The notes below the pieces were generated by a model, which worked only from the letters and a program-made list of their open reading frames with translations, made no database searches and was not told where the DNA came from. A stretch of DNA of 64,000 nucleotides from Pseudomonas lini (GTDB lineage: Bacteria; Pseudomonadota; Gammaproteobacteria; Pseudomonadales; Pseudomonadaceae), in assembly GCF_964063345.1 (NCBI RefSeq), contig NZ_OZ061318.1, positions 5,766,001 through 5,830,000 of the forward strand, read 5' to 3'. Positions 1-11,717 of this stretch are shown piece by piece. The translations under genes were made by a program, and so were the position numbers. Position 1 is the stretch's first letter, and each line of letters starts with the position of its first letter.

Positions 1-1
1 G

Positions 2-3000
2 ACCACCATGCTGGTCACGCTCGATTACAACTACAAGGGCCGCCCTGCACAGGACGGTATTCACCAAGGGCAAGTGGCCAATTCGCAATCTCTGCTGCAG
101 GCGCTACTGGCCAATTATCAAACCGTGGGTGACGGACGTTTCGCGGAAACCGCGTTCGGTCTGTACACACCGCCGGACATCGGCCCATCCATTCGAATTG
201 TGCAGAACGTCGATGAGTTCGCTGACCACGGCAGCGGCAATCACCAGACGTATGAAGGCATCTACCGCCAAACGGTACCGCAGACCTATGGGCCGCTGAC
301 GCAGATCACTTTGAATTCCGCAGACTACAAAAAATGGATTTGGGAGCTGGATTTACAGGACTTGTACAAGGCTTATCTGGATCAGGCCTGGCCGACCGAC
401 GAGGTACTTTTTGCTGCTGAACCCTACGCGTTGAGGACCTCGGTCAAAGCGGCGTTTGTCATGTCGACGTGGTTGCAGAGCCGTGAGCGGTGCTTGACTC
501 AAAAGGGGCTGGAACTGGCCATGCAGGCTGCCGGACTGCCGTCGGATCAGGCGTGGGAAGCCTTGACCATCGAGCCACTGCAAGCGCCAACCCGGATTGC
601 CCCGGGGATTGAGGCCAGTCGGCTGAAGTTGTATCGATACGTGGCGAAGGATATCTGGGCCTTTCGCGACCGTTTCAGCACGAGGATTTTGTTATACGTC
701 CCCGGCAACTCGTCGCCGGTGCACGAATTCACCGACATCAGCCAGCTACGTCAATGGATTGTGGCGCAAGGCAAGGTTGCCGAGACGAAGCAGGCGTTGG
801 CATCCCATTTTGCCGAAGACGACCGCGACGACGGTACTTTTCATGCGGGAGTACTGACGGCGCTGGATGGCATGGCGATTTACCCGCAAAAGCACCGACT
901 GACGAAAGAGGCAGGTTTCTTCAACGATGACGGCTTTTGGGACCCTGCGCATTTTATCGGCTTCGATGATCCGGTCGACGGGATGGATCCCTTTGCGCAA
1001 TTGGTGTCAACGATGAAGCAGGCTGAGCGCGCCAGCATTAAAACCATACGGGACAACGCGCAAGTCAACCGTGACAACCTGAGCGCCGTCGTCGAGCCGG
1101 TTGTGCAGTGGGTCAATCGGTTTGGTCCGCTGGCGTTGTTCGTTCCGGGCGCAGAGGGCTTGCTGGCGTTAGCCGGGCTCATCGATGCGGGCTACGGGTT
1201 GAATCAAGCCATTAACGGGGAAACGTCGAGTGAGCGTGCCCAGGGCTTAACGCGTACCGTCTTTGGCGTGCTCAATGCGTTGCCCTTGATCGGGGTCACA
1301 GCCACGGCGAAAAGTGAGGCGTCTGATATTGGCGCGTCCCTCAATGTCGATAATGAACCTGGCGAATCGTCGCCGACGCCAAGCACTGCGCCTTCGCCCG
1401 ATCCGCTCGTTTCTGTACCGACAGTGCAAGGAGGGTTGCCCAAGCCTGGCCGGCTGGCGCTGCTGCGTGGAATCGGCGCTCCGGTAGCGGGTTTCAGTGA
1501 TGAAGTGTTGGCGCAGATTGGCAAGGTTGTCGCAGTCGATGACGACATGTTGCGACTGATACAGAACGGACGGCCACCGTCGCCACTGATGGCCGATACG
1601 ATCAGCCGTTTCGAGATCGACCAGCAGCTCGCTCACGTTGATACGGCACAGCCTCGGCGCAGCGAACTTTTCAACACCCGATACGAAGCACTTCAGCACT
1701 CGGAACGCGAATGGGTACGGCTGTTTCAACAGGAATACCCAGGCCTGCCCAAAAGCACCATCGAGCAAATGCTCGACCGCTATGGCGTAGACATCCAGGC
1801 ACCGCCCGATGCAACCGAAGCCATGCAAGTGTTCAGGCGACTGGATGGCAAGGCCGGTCAATACCGGCAGCATGTACGGCTCAACCGGGCCTATGAAGGC
1901 TTATACCTTCGCTCGGTGGACAGCACGGAATCGGAGGTGCTGGCTTTGCACTCCCTCAAGAATCTTCCGGGTTGGCCGCAGGGCATCCGTATTGAGGTGC
2001 TCGATCAGTCAGCCACTGGACAGGTACTGGATCGCAGTGGCGCGCTTGATGCCGCTGATGTCAGGCGCCTGATCAAAGTGGGTAATCGCTATCAGCATCA
2101 GGTGCTGCAAACGGATTTTTATCAGGCGCTTCTCGGGGTATTGACCGATGAGGAGCGCACGGCGTTACACCTGACCTCACTTGATCCGGCCAATGAGTTG
2201 CGGCTCAGCATCGGTGATCACGCATTGTCCCGCTCGGAACTCATGCTTGGGTTGGGCAGGATGGACTCGGGGCTACCCTTTGAAGCTCAGGGCCTGCGAG
2301 GTGGCGGTTTCCCCGGAACACCGCAAGCCGAAGCGTTGACGCACGAGATGATGAGGCTACAGCTCAAGGAGCTCTATCCCGAGTTCTCCAATGTCGAGAC
2401 TGATGATCTGTTACACCGCGTGGGCGGCGGGGCCCAGGCCCACATCGATGGGTTGAAGCAGCAGTTTCAGCAGTTGCACACCGACTTGAGCGGCTGGATC
2501 GATCAGGCGGCGGACGATGTCGAGGAGATGGACATTGAATTTCTGGTGGCCGGCGATGTTCGAGTCCAGGGTATGAACCCTATGCAGATCGCCGCCCGTA
2601 ACGTGCAATTGCTCAATGATGCGATTCTCTATGAGCGCACCAGCCGGTCTGAACTGGTGGATGAACTGATTGCCATCTGGAGAAAGCGTTCCCCGCAGGA
2701 GGACAGTTCCTATTCAGGTCATCACTTGTCTGGCTTTCGGTTGGACATGGCGTATGAGGATTACCATCGACTGCCCCTGCTGAATGTTCGACTCAACGAC
2801 GTGACCGAGTTATCGATGCGTAGTTTTCATCTGACCGAACGTGAAAGCCTGAATGGCTTTCTTGAGTCTTTTCCGAATCTGCGAATCCTCGATATGCAAG
2901 GCGTTGACCTTCGGCTGGCCGATGCTGACGGGGATCTGGAAAGCGTATTGCCATCCACAATCGCGCAGCTTCAGCATCTCACTTCGTTAAACCTGCGTTC

Positions 3001-3724
3001 CACTCAGCTGACATTCGAGCAAAACACAGCGGCGCAGCTCAGTCAGTTGGTTAACCTGCAATCGCTGGATCTGAGCGATAACCCGTTGGGTGTACCTCCC
3101 GTGGTGCTGGGAATGGACCAATTGCGATCGCTGAAGCTGAACGACACGGGCATCGCCACGTGCCCGGTCGGGATCATGGAGCAGCCATACATGACCACGC
3201 TGGATTTGAGCAATAACCAGATTCGTCGCGTTCCACAGGCGGTACTGAACCAGGCCATCGCCAGGGACCGCGTGCTGCTGTGGAACAACCCGCTGACCGA
3301 TGAGGACACCTTGCAGCGGCTGGTCACGCATCGGGAGCAAACGGGCATCAACTTGTGGCTGAGTGCGCCGGGCCCCGGTTATTCGGATCCGGCGACCTGG
3401 TTGAACGGAGTTGAAGCCACGCAGCGAAACGTTCGGCTTGAGGTCTGGCAGCGGCTGGCTCTCAGGCCGGGTGGCGGGCGATTTTTAGGGAGCATGAACG
3501 CGTTGAGCCTCACCGCGGATTTCCAGGTCAATTATCTGGATCTTCAGGCGAGGGTCTGGCGACTGTTGATTGACGTGGATGCTTCGGACGAATTGTGGGG
3601 GCGATTGACCCTGAATCCACCAATGCCGGCGGGCGCTTTCGATAACCCTTTTGCAGTGTTCACGGCACTGGAAAACCGTGCGCAGCTATTGGCCCTGGAG
3701 CAACCCATACCGATCCAGCGATAG
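2..3724 (+). CDS. DUF6543/LRR toxin-like protein with NEL-like tail (5' end outside window)
   Basis: The frame is open to the left window edge, so the N-terminus is missing; the first ATG inside the window (position 8) is probably internal. The visible part (about 1238 residues) resembles large Pseudomonas proteins with a dermonecrotic-toxin-like DUF6543 region (roughly the first 430 residues, including hydrophobic stretches near FGPLALFVPGAEGLLALAGL). Leucine-rich repeats follow at about residues 955-1095 (LQSLDLSDNPL, MTTLDLSNNQI). The last 100 residues look like the start of a NEL E3 ubiquitin-ligase domain (LDLQARVWRLL), but the protein ends soon after. The only two visible cysteines lie before or within the LRRs, so no CxD catalytic motif is present. 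Target and secretion route are not evident. Family call by recognition; function inferred. Confidence 0.75.
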   Translation, partial: TTMLVTLDYNYKGRPAQDGIHQGQVANSQSLLQALLANYQTVGDGRFAETAFGLYTPPDIGPSIRIVQNVDEFADHGSGNHQTYEGIYRQTVPQTYGPLTQITLNSADYKKWIWELDLQDLYKAYLDQAWPTDEVLFAAEPYALRTSVKAAFVMSTWLQSRERCLTQKGLELAMQAAGLPSDQAWEALTIEPLQAPTRIAPGIEASRLKLYRYVAKDIWAFRDRFSTRILLYVPGNSSPVHEFTDISQLRQWIVAQGKVAETKQALASHFAEDDRDDGTFHAGVLTALDGMAIYPQKHRLTKEAGFFNDDGFWDPAHFIGFDDPVDGMDPFAQLVSTMKQAERASIKTIRDNAQVNRDNLSAVVEPVVQWVNRFGPLALFVPGAEGLLALAGLIDAGYGLNQAINGETSSERAQGLTRTVFGVLNALPLIGVTATAKSEASDIGASLNVDNEPGESSPTPSTAPSPDPLVSVPTVQGGLPKPGRLALLRGIGAPVAGFSDEVLAQIGKVVAVDDDMLRLIQNGRPPSPLMADTISRFEIDQQLAHVDTAQPRRSELFNTRYEALQHSEREWVRLFQQEYPGLPKSTIEQMLDRYGVDIQAPPDATEAMQVFRRLDGKAGQYRQHVRLNRAYEGLYLRSVDSTESEVLALHSLKNLPGWPQGIRIEVLDQSATGQVLDRSGALDAADVRRLIKVGNRYQHQVLQTDFYQALLGVLTDEERTALHLTSLDPANELRLSIGDHALSRSELMLGLGRMDSGLPFEAQGLRGGGFPGTPQAEALTHEMMRLQLKELYPEFSNVETDDLLHRVGGGAQAHIDGLKQQFQQLHTDLSGWIDQAADDVEEMDIEFLVAGDVRVQGMNPMQIAARNVQLLNDAILYERTSRSELVDELIAIWRKRSPQEDSSYSGHHLSGFRLDMAYEDYHRLPLLNVRLNDVTELSMRSFHLTERESLNGFLESFPNLRILDMQGVDLRLADADGDLESVLPSTIAQLQHLTSLNLRSTQLTFEQNTAAQLSQLVNLQSLDLSDNPLGVPPVVLGMDQLRSLKLNDTGIATCPVGIMEQPYMTTLDLSNNQIRRVPQAVLNQAIARDRVLLWNNPLTDEDTLQRLVTHREQTGINLWLSAPGPGYSDPATWLNGVEATQRNVRLEVWQRLALRPGGGRFLGSMNALSLTADFQVNYLDLQARVWRLLIDVDASDELWGRLTLNPPMPAGAFDNPFAVFTALENRAQLLALEQPIPIQR

Positions 3725-3754
3725 CAGTTTTGGGGGAGCACGACGGAGCCGATA

Positions 3755-3783
3755 AAGCCCTGATCCCGCTGGGATCAGGGCTT
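3755..3783. terminator. Bidirectional hairpin between convergent genes
   Basis: A perfect 13-bp stem (AAGCCCTGATCCC with its complement) and a 3-nt loop lie between the stop of the toxin-like gene and the stop of the convergent DUF934 gene. T tracts are weak on both sides, so it may act as a shared terminator or mRNA-end stabiliser. Confidence 0.7.
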
Positions 3784-3790
3784 CATGTTG

Positions 3791-4285
3791 TTAGCGACGA
3801 CGGAACAGCGGCAGCGGTTCGTCGGTGGCGGCCTGATAGGTCACCGAGAAGTCCTTGAGACCTTCAAGGGCTTCGTACGGGTCTTTATCGGCGCGGATCG
3901 CGAAGGCGTCGAAACCGCAGCGATGCATATAGAACAGCTGGTCGCGCAGCACATCGCCGATCGCCCGCAATTCGCCTTTGAAACCATAACGGTCACGCAG
4001 CAGGCGGGCGTTGGAGTAGTTGCGACCATCAGTGAAGGCTGGGAAATTCAGGGCGATCACCTGGAAGTTTTCCACGTCGTCACCGATTTCTTCCGCTTCT
4101 TCATCGGCGTCCAGCCACACACCCAGGCCGCCATCGCGAGCCTTGAGCATACGGCTGTGTTCGCGCCACAGCTGCAACGGGACGATAAGGTCGTCGCAGT
4201 TGCTGATCTCGTCGATGTTGAAATCCTTGGGCAACAAGTGCCAGGTTTCGTCGACGACTTCGTTGTTCTTAATTATTCGCTGCAT
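3791..4285 (-). CDS. DUF934 protein, partner of sulfite/nitrite reductase
   Basis: This 164-residue protein begins MQRIIKNNEVVDETWHLL and matches the DUF934 family, which is nearly always encoded directly behind the siroheme sulfite/nitrite reductase hemoprotein in proteobacteria. Its start overlaps the 3' end of cysI by 17 bp, so the two genes are almost certainly co-transcribed and translationally coupled. It has no signal peptide or membrane segment, and no cysteine cluster is visible. A supporting role in assimilatory sulfite (or nitrite) reduction is inferred from conserved neighbourhood only; the biochemical role is not known to me. Confidence 0.85.
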   Translation of the reverse strand: MQRIIKNNEVVDETWHLLPKDFNIDEISNCDDLIVPLQLWREHSRMLKARDGGLGVWLDADEEAEEIGDDVENFQVIALNFPAFTDGRNYSNARLLRDRYGFKGELRAIGDVLRDQLFYMHRCGFDAFAIRADKDPYEALEGLKDFSVTYQAATDEPLPLFRRR

Positions 4286-5927
4286 AGACGCGCTCCTTGA
4301 AGAGGTCGATGCCGATACGCTGATAGGTGTCGATGAAGCGCTCGTCTTCGGTACGTTGTTCGATGTACACGTTGATCAGCTTCTCGATCACGTCAGGCAT
4401 GGCTTCCTGTGCGAAAGACGGGCCGAGGATCTTGCCCAGGCTCGCATCGCGACTGGCGCTGCCACCCAGGGACACCTGGTAGAACTCTTCGCCTTTCTTG
4501 TCCACCCCGAGGATGCCGATGTGGCCGACGTGGTGGTGACCACAGGCGTTCATGCAGCCAGAGATGTTCAGGTCCAGCTCGCCAATGTCGAACAGGTAGT
4601 CCAGGTCGTCGAAACGGCGCTGGATCGATTCGGCGATCGGGATCGATTTGGCGTTGGCCAGTGAGCAGAAGTCGCCGCCCGGGCAGCAGATGATGTCGGT
4701 CAGCAAACCGATGTTCGGTGTGGCGAAGCCTTGCTCGCGCAACTCGCCCCACAGGGCGAACAATTGGCTCTGCTCGACATCGGCCAGAATGATGTTCTGT
4801 TCGTGGGAGGTGCGCAGCTGGCCGAAGCTGTAACGGTCGGCGAGATCGGCCACGGCATCGAGCTGCTTGTCGGTGATGTCGCCCGGCGCAACGCCAGTCG
4901 GCTTCAGGGACAGCGTCACGGCCACATAACCCGGCTTTTTGTGCGCGAGGGTGTTGCGGGTGCGCCAGCGGGCGAATCCTGGGTGCTGTTTGTCGAGCTC
5001 GGTCAGTTCGGCCGTCTGGTTGTCCAGAGCCTTGTAGTCCGGATCGACGAAGTGTTTGGCCACGCGATGCACTTCGGCGTCGGTCAAGGTGGTCTGGCCA
5101 CCGCGAAGGTGTTCCATTTCCGCGTCGACTTTCTGCGCGAACACTTCAGGTGTCAGGGCCTTGACCAGAATCTTGATCCGCGCCTTGTATTTGTTGTCGC
5201 GACGGCCGTAGCGGTTGTAGACCCGCAGGATGGCGTCGAGGTAGCTCAACAGATCCTGCCATGGCAGGAACTCGTTGATGAACGCGCCCACCACCGGCGT
5301 ACGGCCCAGGCCGCCACCGACCAGCACACGGAAGCCCAGTTCGCCCGCGGCGTTGTGCACCGGCTCAAGGCCGATGTCATGGACTTCGATGGCCGCACGG
5401 TCGGATGTCGAACCGTTGATGGCGATTTTGAATTTGCGCGGCAAGTAAGCGAATTCCGGGTGGAACGTGGTCCACTGACGGACGATTTCGCACCACGGAC
5501 GCGGGTCGATCAACTCATCGGCCGCGACACCGGCGAACTGGTCGGTGGTGACGTTGCGCAGGCAGTTGCCGCTGGTCTGGATCGCATGCATCTGCACGGT
5601 CGCCAGTTCAGCCAGGATGTCCGGGATGTCTTCCAGGGCCGGCCAGTTGAACTGCACGTTCTGCCGGGTACTGATGTGGGCGTAGCCCTTGTCATAGTCG
5701 CGGGCAACTTTGGCCATCATTCGCGTCTGGCGCGAAGTCAGTTGGCCATAAGGCACGGCCACCCGCAGCATCGGCGCGAAGCGCTGGATATAAAGGCCAT
5801 TTTGCAGGCGCAGGGGGCGGAATTCTTCTTCGCTCAGCTCGCCTGCCAGATAGCGTCGGGTCTGATCACGGAACTGCTTGACGCGGTCCTCGATGATCCG
5901 CTGATCGTACTCGTCGTATACGTACAT
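4269..5927 (-). CDS. cysI: Sulfite/nitrite reductase hemoprotein
   Basis: A 552-residue cytoplasmic enzyme for the six-electron reduction of sulfite to sulfide (family also reduces nitrite to ammonia). It has the duplicated ferredoxin-like plus siroheme/4Fe-4S layout. The cluster cysteines are visible in the C-terminal half as CCPGGDFC and CMNAC. The substrate-binding basic region is seen around TSGNCLRNVT. The frame stays open upstream to 6050, but the start at 5927 (MYVYDEYDQRIIEDR) is chosen because an AGGAC Shine-Dalgarno sits just before it and the family starts here. It forms an operon with the DUF934 gene. The roughly 290 bp upstream are AT-richer and probably hold the promoter, perhaps CysB-controlled (inference; no site defined). 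Confidence 0.95.
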   Translation of the reverse strand: MYVYDEYDQRIIEDRVKQFRDQTRRYLAGELSEEEFRPLRLQNGLYIQRFAPMLRVAVPYGQLTSRQTRMMAKVARDYDKGYAHISTRQNVQFNWPALEDIPDILAELATVQMHAIQTSGNCLRNVTTDQFAGVAADELIDPRPWCEIVRQWTTFHPEFAYLPRKFKIAINGSTSDRAAIEVHDIGLEPVHNAAGELGFRVLVGGGLGRTPVVGAFINEFLPWQDLLSYLDAILRVYNRYGRRDNKYKARIKILVKALTPEVFAQKVDAEMEHLRGGQTTLTDAEVHRVAKHFVDPDYKALDNQTAELTELDKQHPGFARWRTRNTLAHKKPGYVAVTLSLKPTGVAPGDITDKQLDAVADLADRYSFGQLRTSHEQNIILADVEQSQLFALWGELREQGFATPNIGLLTDIICCPGGDFCSLANAKSIPIAESIQRRFDDLDYLFDIGELDLNISGCMNACGHHHVGHIGILGVDKKGEEFYQVSLGGSASRDASLGKILGPSFAQEAMPDVIEKLINVYIEQRTEDERFIDTYQRIGIDLFKERVYAANN

Positions 5928-6221
5928 ATAAGTCCTGTTCTCAGGCTTGGGCCGGTCGGATCCAGTTGCGTTTTTCGCTTGCTGAAGTCTCCGATACTGC
6001 CTCGGCAATTCTGCGCGCACGGCCGCGCACTCCCAACGGAGCGGAGGCAAGATACCAGTTTGCAGTTATGCGCAAAAGTGATGTTTGAGTATATGTAAAG
6101 AACCAAAACGACTAATGAAGTTCATGGGGGTAAAACCCACATTTGTGGTGCGGGCAATCATCGTCTTAACTGTGCTCGAGTCTTTATGCAATCACCGATA
6201 AAACCGACAAGAGGCGATGCA

Positions 6222-6335
6222 ATGAGCAACCCAACCAAAGCAGGGAAAAGCGATAGCACGGTCGATGCCTGGGCGATTTTGTTCCTGATTATCCTGGTCG
6301 TGGGCACAGCGGTGTTCTGGGTCAGCCATCAATAA
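6222..6335 (+). CDS. 37-residue single-span membrane miniprotein
   Basis: A short ORF with ATG at 6222 and stop at 6333-6335. The peptide begins MSNPTKAGKSDSTVDAW, followed by one hydrophobic span (AILFLIILVVGTAVFWV) and a short tail ending SHQ. A purine-rich GAGGCG ribosome site lies just upstream. The charged, soluble N-terminus plus one transmembrane helix is typical of conserved small inner-membrane proteins in pseudomonads. It stands alone between the divergent cysI promoter region and the periplasmic binding protein gene. No function can be assigned. Confidence 0.7.
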   Translation: MSNPTKAGKSDSTVDAWAILFLIILVVGTAVFWVSHQ

Positions 6336-6413
6336 ACGACCCCGTCCGGGCCCGGCGCCGACGATTGTCGGACAAAAGCCGGAATAAGCACCGTTCCAAG
6401 GGAGTTCGCTGGC

Positions 6414-6419
6414 TATAAT
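6414..6419 (+). promoter_or_regulatory. Probable -10 box (TATAAT)
   Basis: An exact TATAAT lies about 33 bp before the ATG of the periplasmic binding protein gene. The matching -35 region is weak (CCGTTC with 17-bp spacing), so strength is uncertain. Confidence 0.45.
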
Positions 6420-6451
6420 GCGCAGCGGATTTTCGGGGGCTCGGACGTTTG

Positions 6452-7537
6452 ATGTTGAAGTTCTTTTGTGGTGTGGTGCTGGCGCTTGGTACGGTCTTGG
6501 GACCGTGTGCTCAGGCGGCGTCCGTCGTATTCCTGAATCCGGGAACGAGCCAAGAAACGTTCTGGGTCAGCTATTCGCTGTTCATGCAGGCCGCAGCCAG
6601 GGACCTGGGCATGGATTTGCGTATCCGCTATTCCGAACGAAACGCCGAGACCACGCTCCAGCAAGCCCGAGAAGTCCTGCAAGGACCGAATCGACCGGAC
6701 TATCTGGTGTTCGTCAACGAACTGTACGTTGCGCCCGAAATCCTGCGCCTGGCTCAAGGCAGCGGTGTGAAACTGTTTTTGGTCAACAACGGCCTGACCG
6801 CAGACCAGATGCGCCTCCTCGGCGCCCAGCCGGACAAGTATCCCGGCTGGTTGGGCAGCCTGGTGCCCAACAATGAGGAGGGCGGCTACTTGATGCTCAA
6901 GGAGCTGATTCGCCTGCATCGCCCGGTCACGCCCGGTCAGGTCATTGATCTCGTGGCCTTTTCCGGCCTGAAAATCACGCCAGCCGCGCAACAGCGTGAG
7001 AAGGGCATGATGCGGGCATTGGCCGAACACCCTGAAGTGCGATTGCGCCAGTTGGTCTACGGCGGCTGGACCCGCGAGCGCGCCTATGAACAGGCCAGGT
7101 TGTTATTCAAGCGTTATCCGCAAACGTCGCTGGTCTGGTCGGCCAATGATGAAATGGCCTTTGGCGCCATGCAGGCCTATGCCGAAACGGGCGGCCAGCC
7201 CGGCAAGGACGTGCTGTTCAGCGCCATCAACAATTCACCGACTGCGTTACGGGCGCTGTTGGAAGGGCGATTGAGTGTGCTGTTGGGCGGGCACTTCACT
7301 CTGGGTGGTTGGGCCTTGGTGCAGCTGCATGACTACGACAGGGGGGTGGATGTCAGCCAGTACGGCGGGCGCGACCGGCAGATTCCATTGTTGCAGCTGA
7401 TCGATCACGCACAAGCCAAGCGGTTGCTGGCGTTGAGTGCTACTCAGGATTACGGCGTGGACTTCCAGAAGCTCTCGGCCAAGGGGCGACCGACGTCGTA
7501 TCGCTACCCGTTCAGCTTGCAAGCCCTGATGCACTGA
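6452..7537 (+). CDS. Periplasmic sugar-type ABC substrate-binding protein
   Basis: About 361 residues with a cleavable signal peptide (hydrophobic stretch FFCGVVLALGTVLG, then a probable AQA-A cleavage site). The body follows the LacI/RbsB-type periplasmic-binding fold (Peripla_BP_4 class): SVVFLNPGTSQETFW at the N-terminus, paired lobes, and NDEMAFGAMQAYAETG near the hinge. The in-frame ATG at 6452 is preferred over the adjacent TTG at 6449. No permease or ATPase genes adjoin it. In Pseudomonas such orphan binding proteins sometimes feed sensor kinases or diguanylate cyclases, but none is present here. The ligand is unknown. Confidence 0.75.
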   Translation: MLKFFCGVVLALGTVLGPCAQAASVVFLNPGTSQETFWVSYSLFMQAAARDLGMDLRIRYSERNAETTLQQAREVLQGPNRPDYLVFVNELYVAPEILRLAQGSGVKLFLVNNGLTADQMRLLGAQPDKYPGWLGSLVPNNEEGGYLMLKELIRLHRPVTPGQVIDLVAFSGLKITPAAQQREKGMMRALAEHPEVRLRQLVYGGWTRERAYEQARLLFKRYPQTSLVWSANDEMAFGAMQAYAETGGQPGKDVLFSAINNSPTALRALLEGRLSVLLGGHFTLGGWALVQLHDYDRGVDVSQYGGRDRQIPLLQLIDHAQAKRLLALSATQDYGVDFQKLSAKGRPTSYRYPFSLQALMH

Positions 7538-7543
7538 GCCAGT

Positions 7544-7765
7544 TCAGATACCCGCCAGGTGCACCACCAGTTTGACGATGCCAAACAGCGTCAACGCGAA
7601 CACTGCCGTGAACAGAATCCCCAAAATCACGAAATGACTCGGCTTGCCGTGGGTGAAATCCCGGGCCCGATTCTTCCCGCTCTGCACCCCGAAAGCCGCC
7701 GCCATGACGCTGTGCAGCATCTGCCAGAAGGTCGGCGGTTTGTTTTTGTCGACTGGATCGTCCAT
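7544..7765 (-). CDS. DUF2970 small membrane protein
   Basis: A 73-residue protein starting MDDPVDKNKPPTFWQMLHS. The frame extends upstream to 7783, but GGGGGA before the ATG at 7765 decides the start. It matches DUF2970: a short amphipathic N-terminal part with the conserved WQMLHSVMAAAFGVQS segment, then one C-terminal transmembrane helix (VILGILFTAVFALTLFGIV). It ends 6 bp from the convergent binding-protein gene. Function unknown in the family. Confidence 0.8.
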   Translation of the reverse strand: MDDPVDKNKPPTFWQMLHSVMAAAFGVQSGKNRARDFTHGKPSHFVILGILFTAVFALTLFGIVKLVVHLAGI

Positions 7766-7851
7766 AAATCCCCCGTCACGCATGTGTGAGAGCTAAGCAT
7801 AGACAATCCCCCCGAAACCTGTAGGAGGCAACGGCAAAGGCAGGCCTGGGG

Positions 7852-11562
<3,711 letters not shown>

Positions 11563-11717
11563 TTGGACTACTCGGTAAGGCCATGACGAAGGGGCGGGAT
11601 AATAACAAACCTGTGCGCTTTTGGAGCATGTGCGGGTTTTGCATGAATATCGTTCATGTTGGTGCGCTGGCCAGACCGGTAGAATCGCGGCGTTTTCTCA
11701 TGATCAGGACCAGGGAT

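Noticed and set aside
4731..6098. 455-codon plus-strand ORF
   Set aside because: Lies antisense to cysI, has no recognisable domain and reflects GC-rich codon bias; cysI is unambiguous.
11563..11717. Cobalamin riboswitch upstream of metH
   Set aside because: No B12 box or CCCCCGCAAC block found on either strand of the metH-cti gap.
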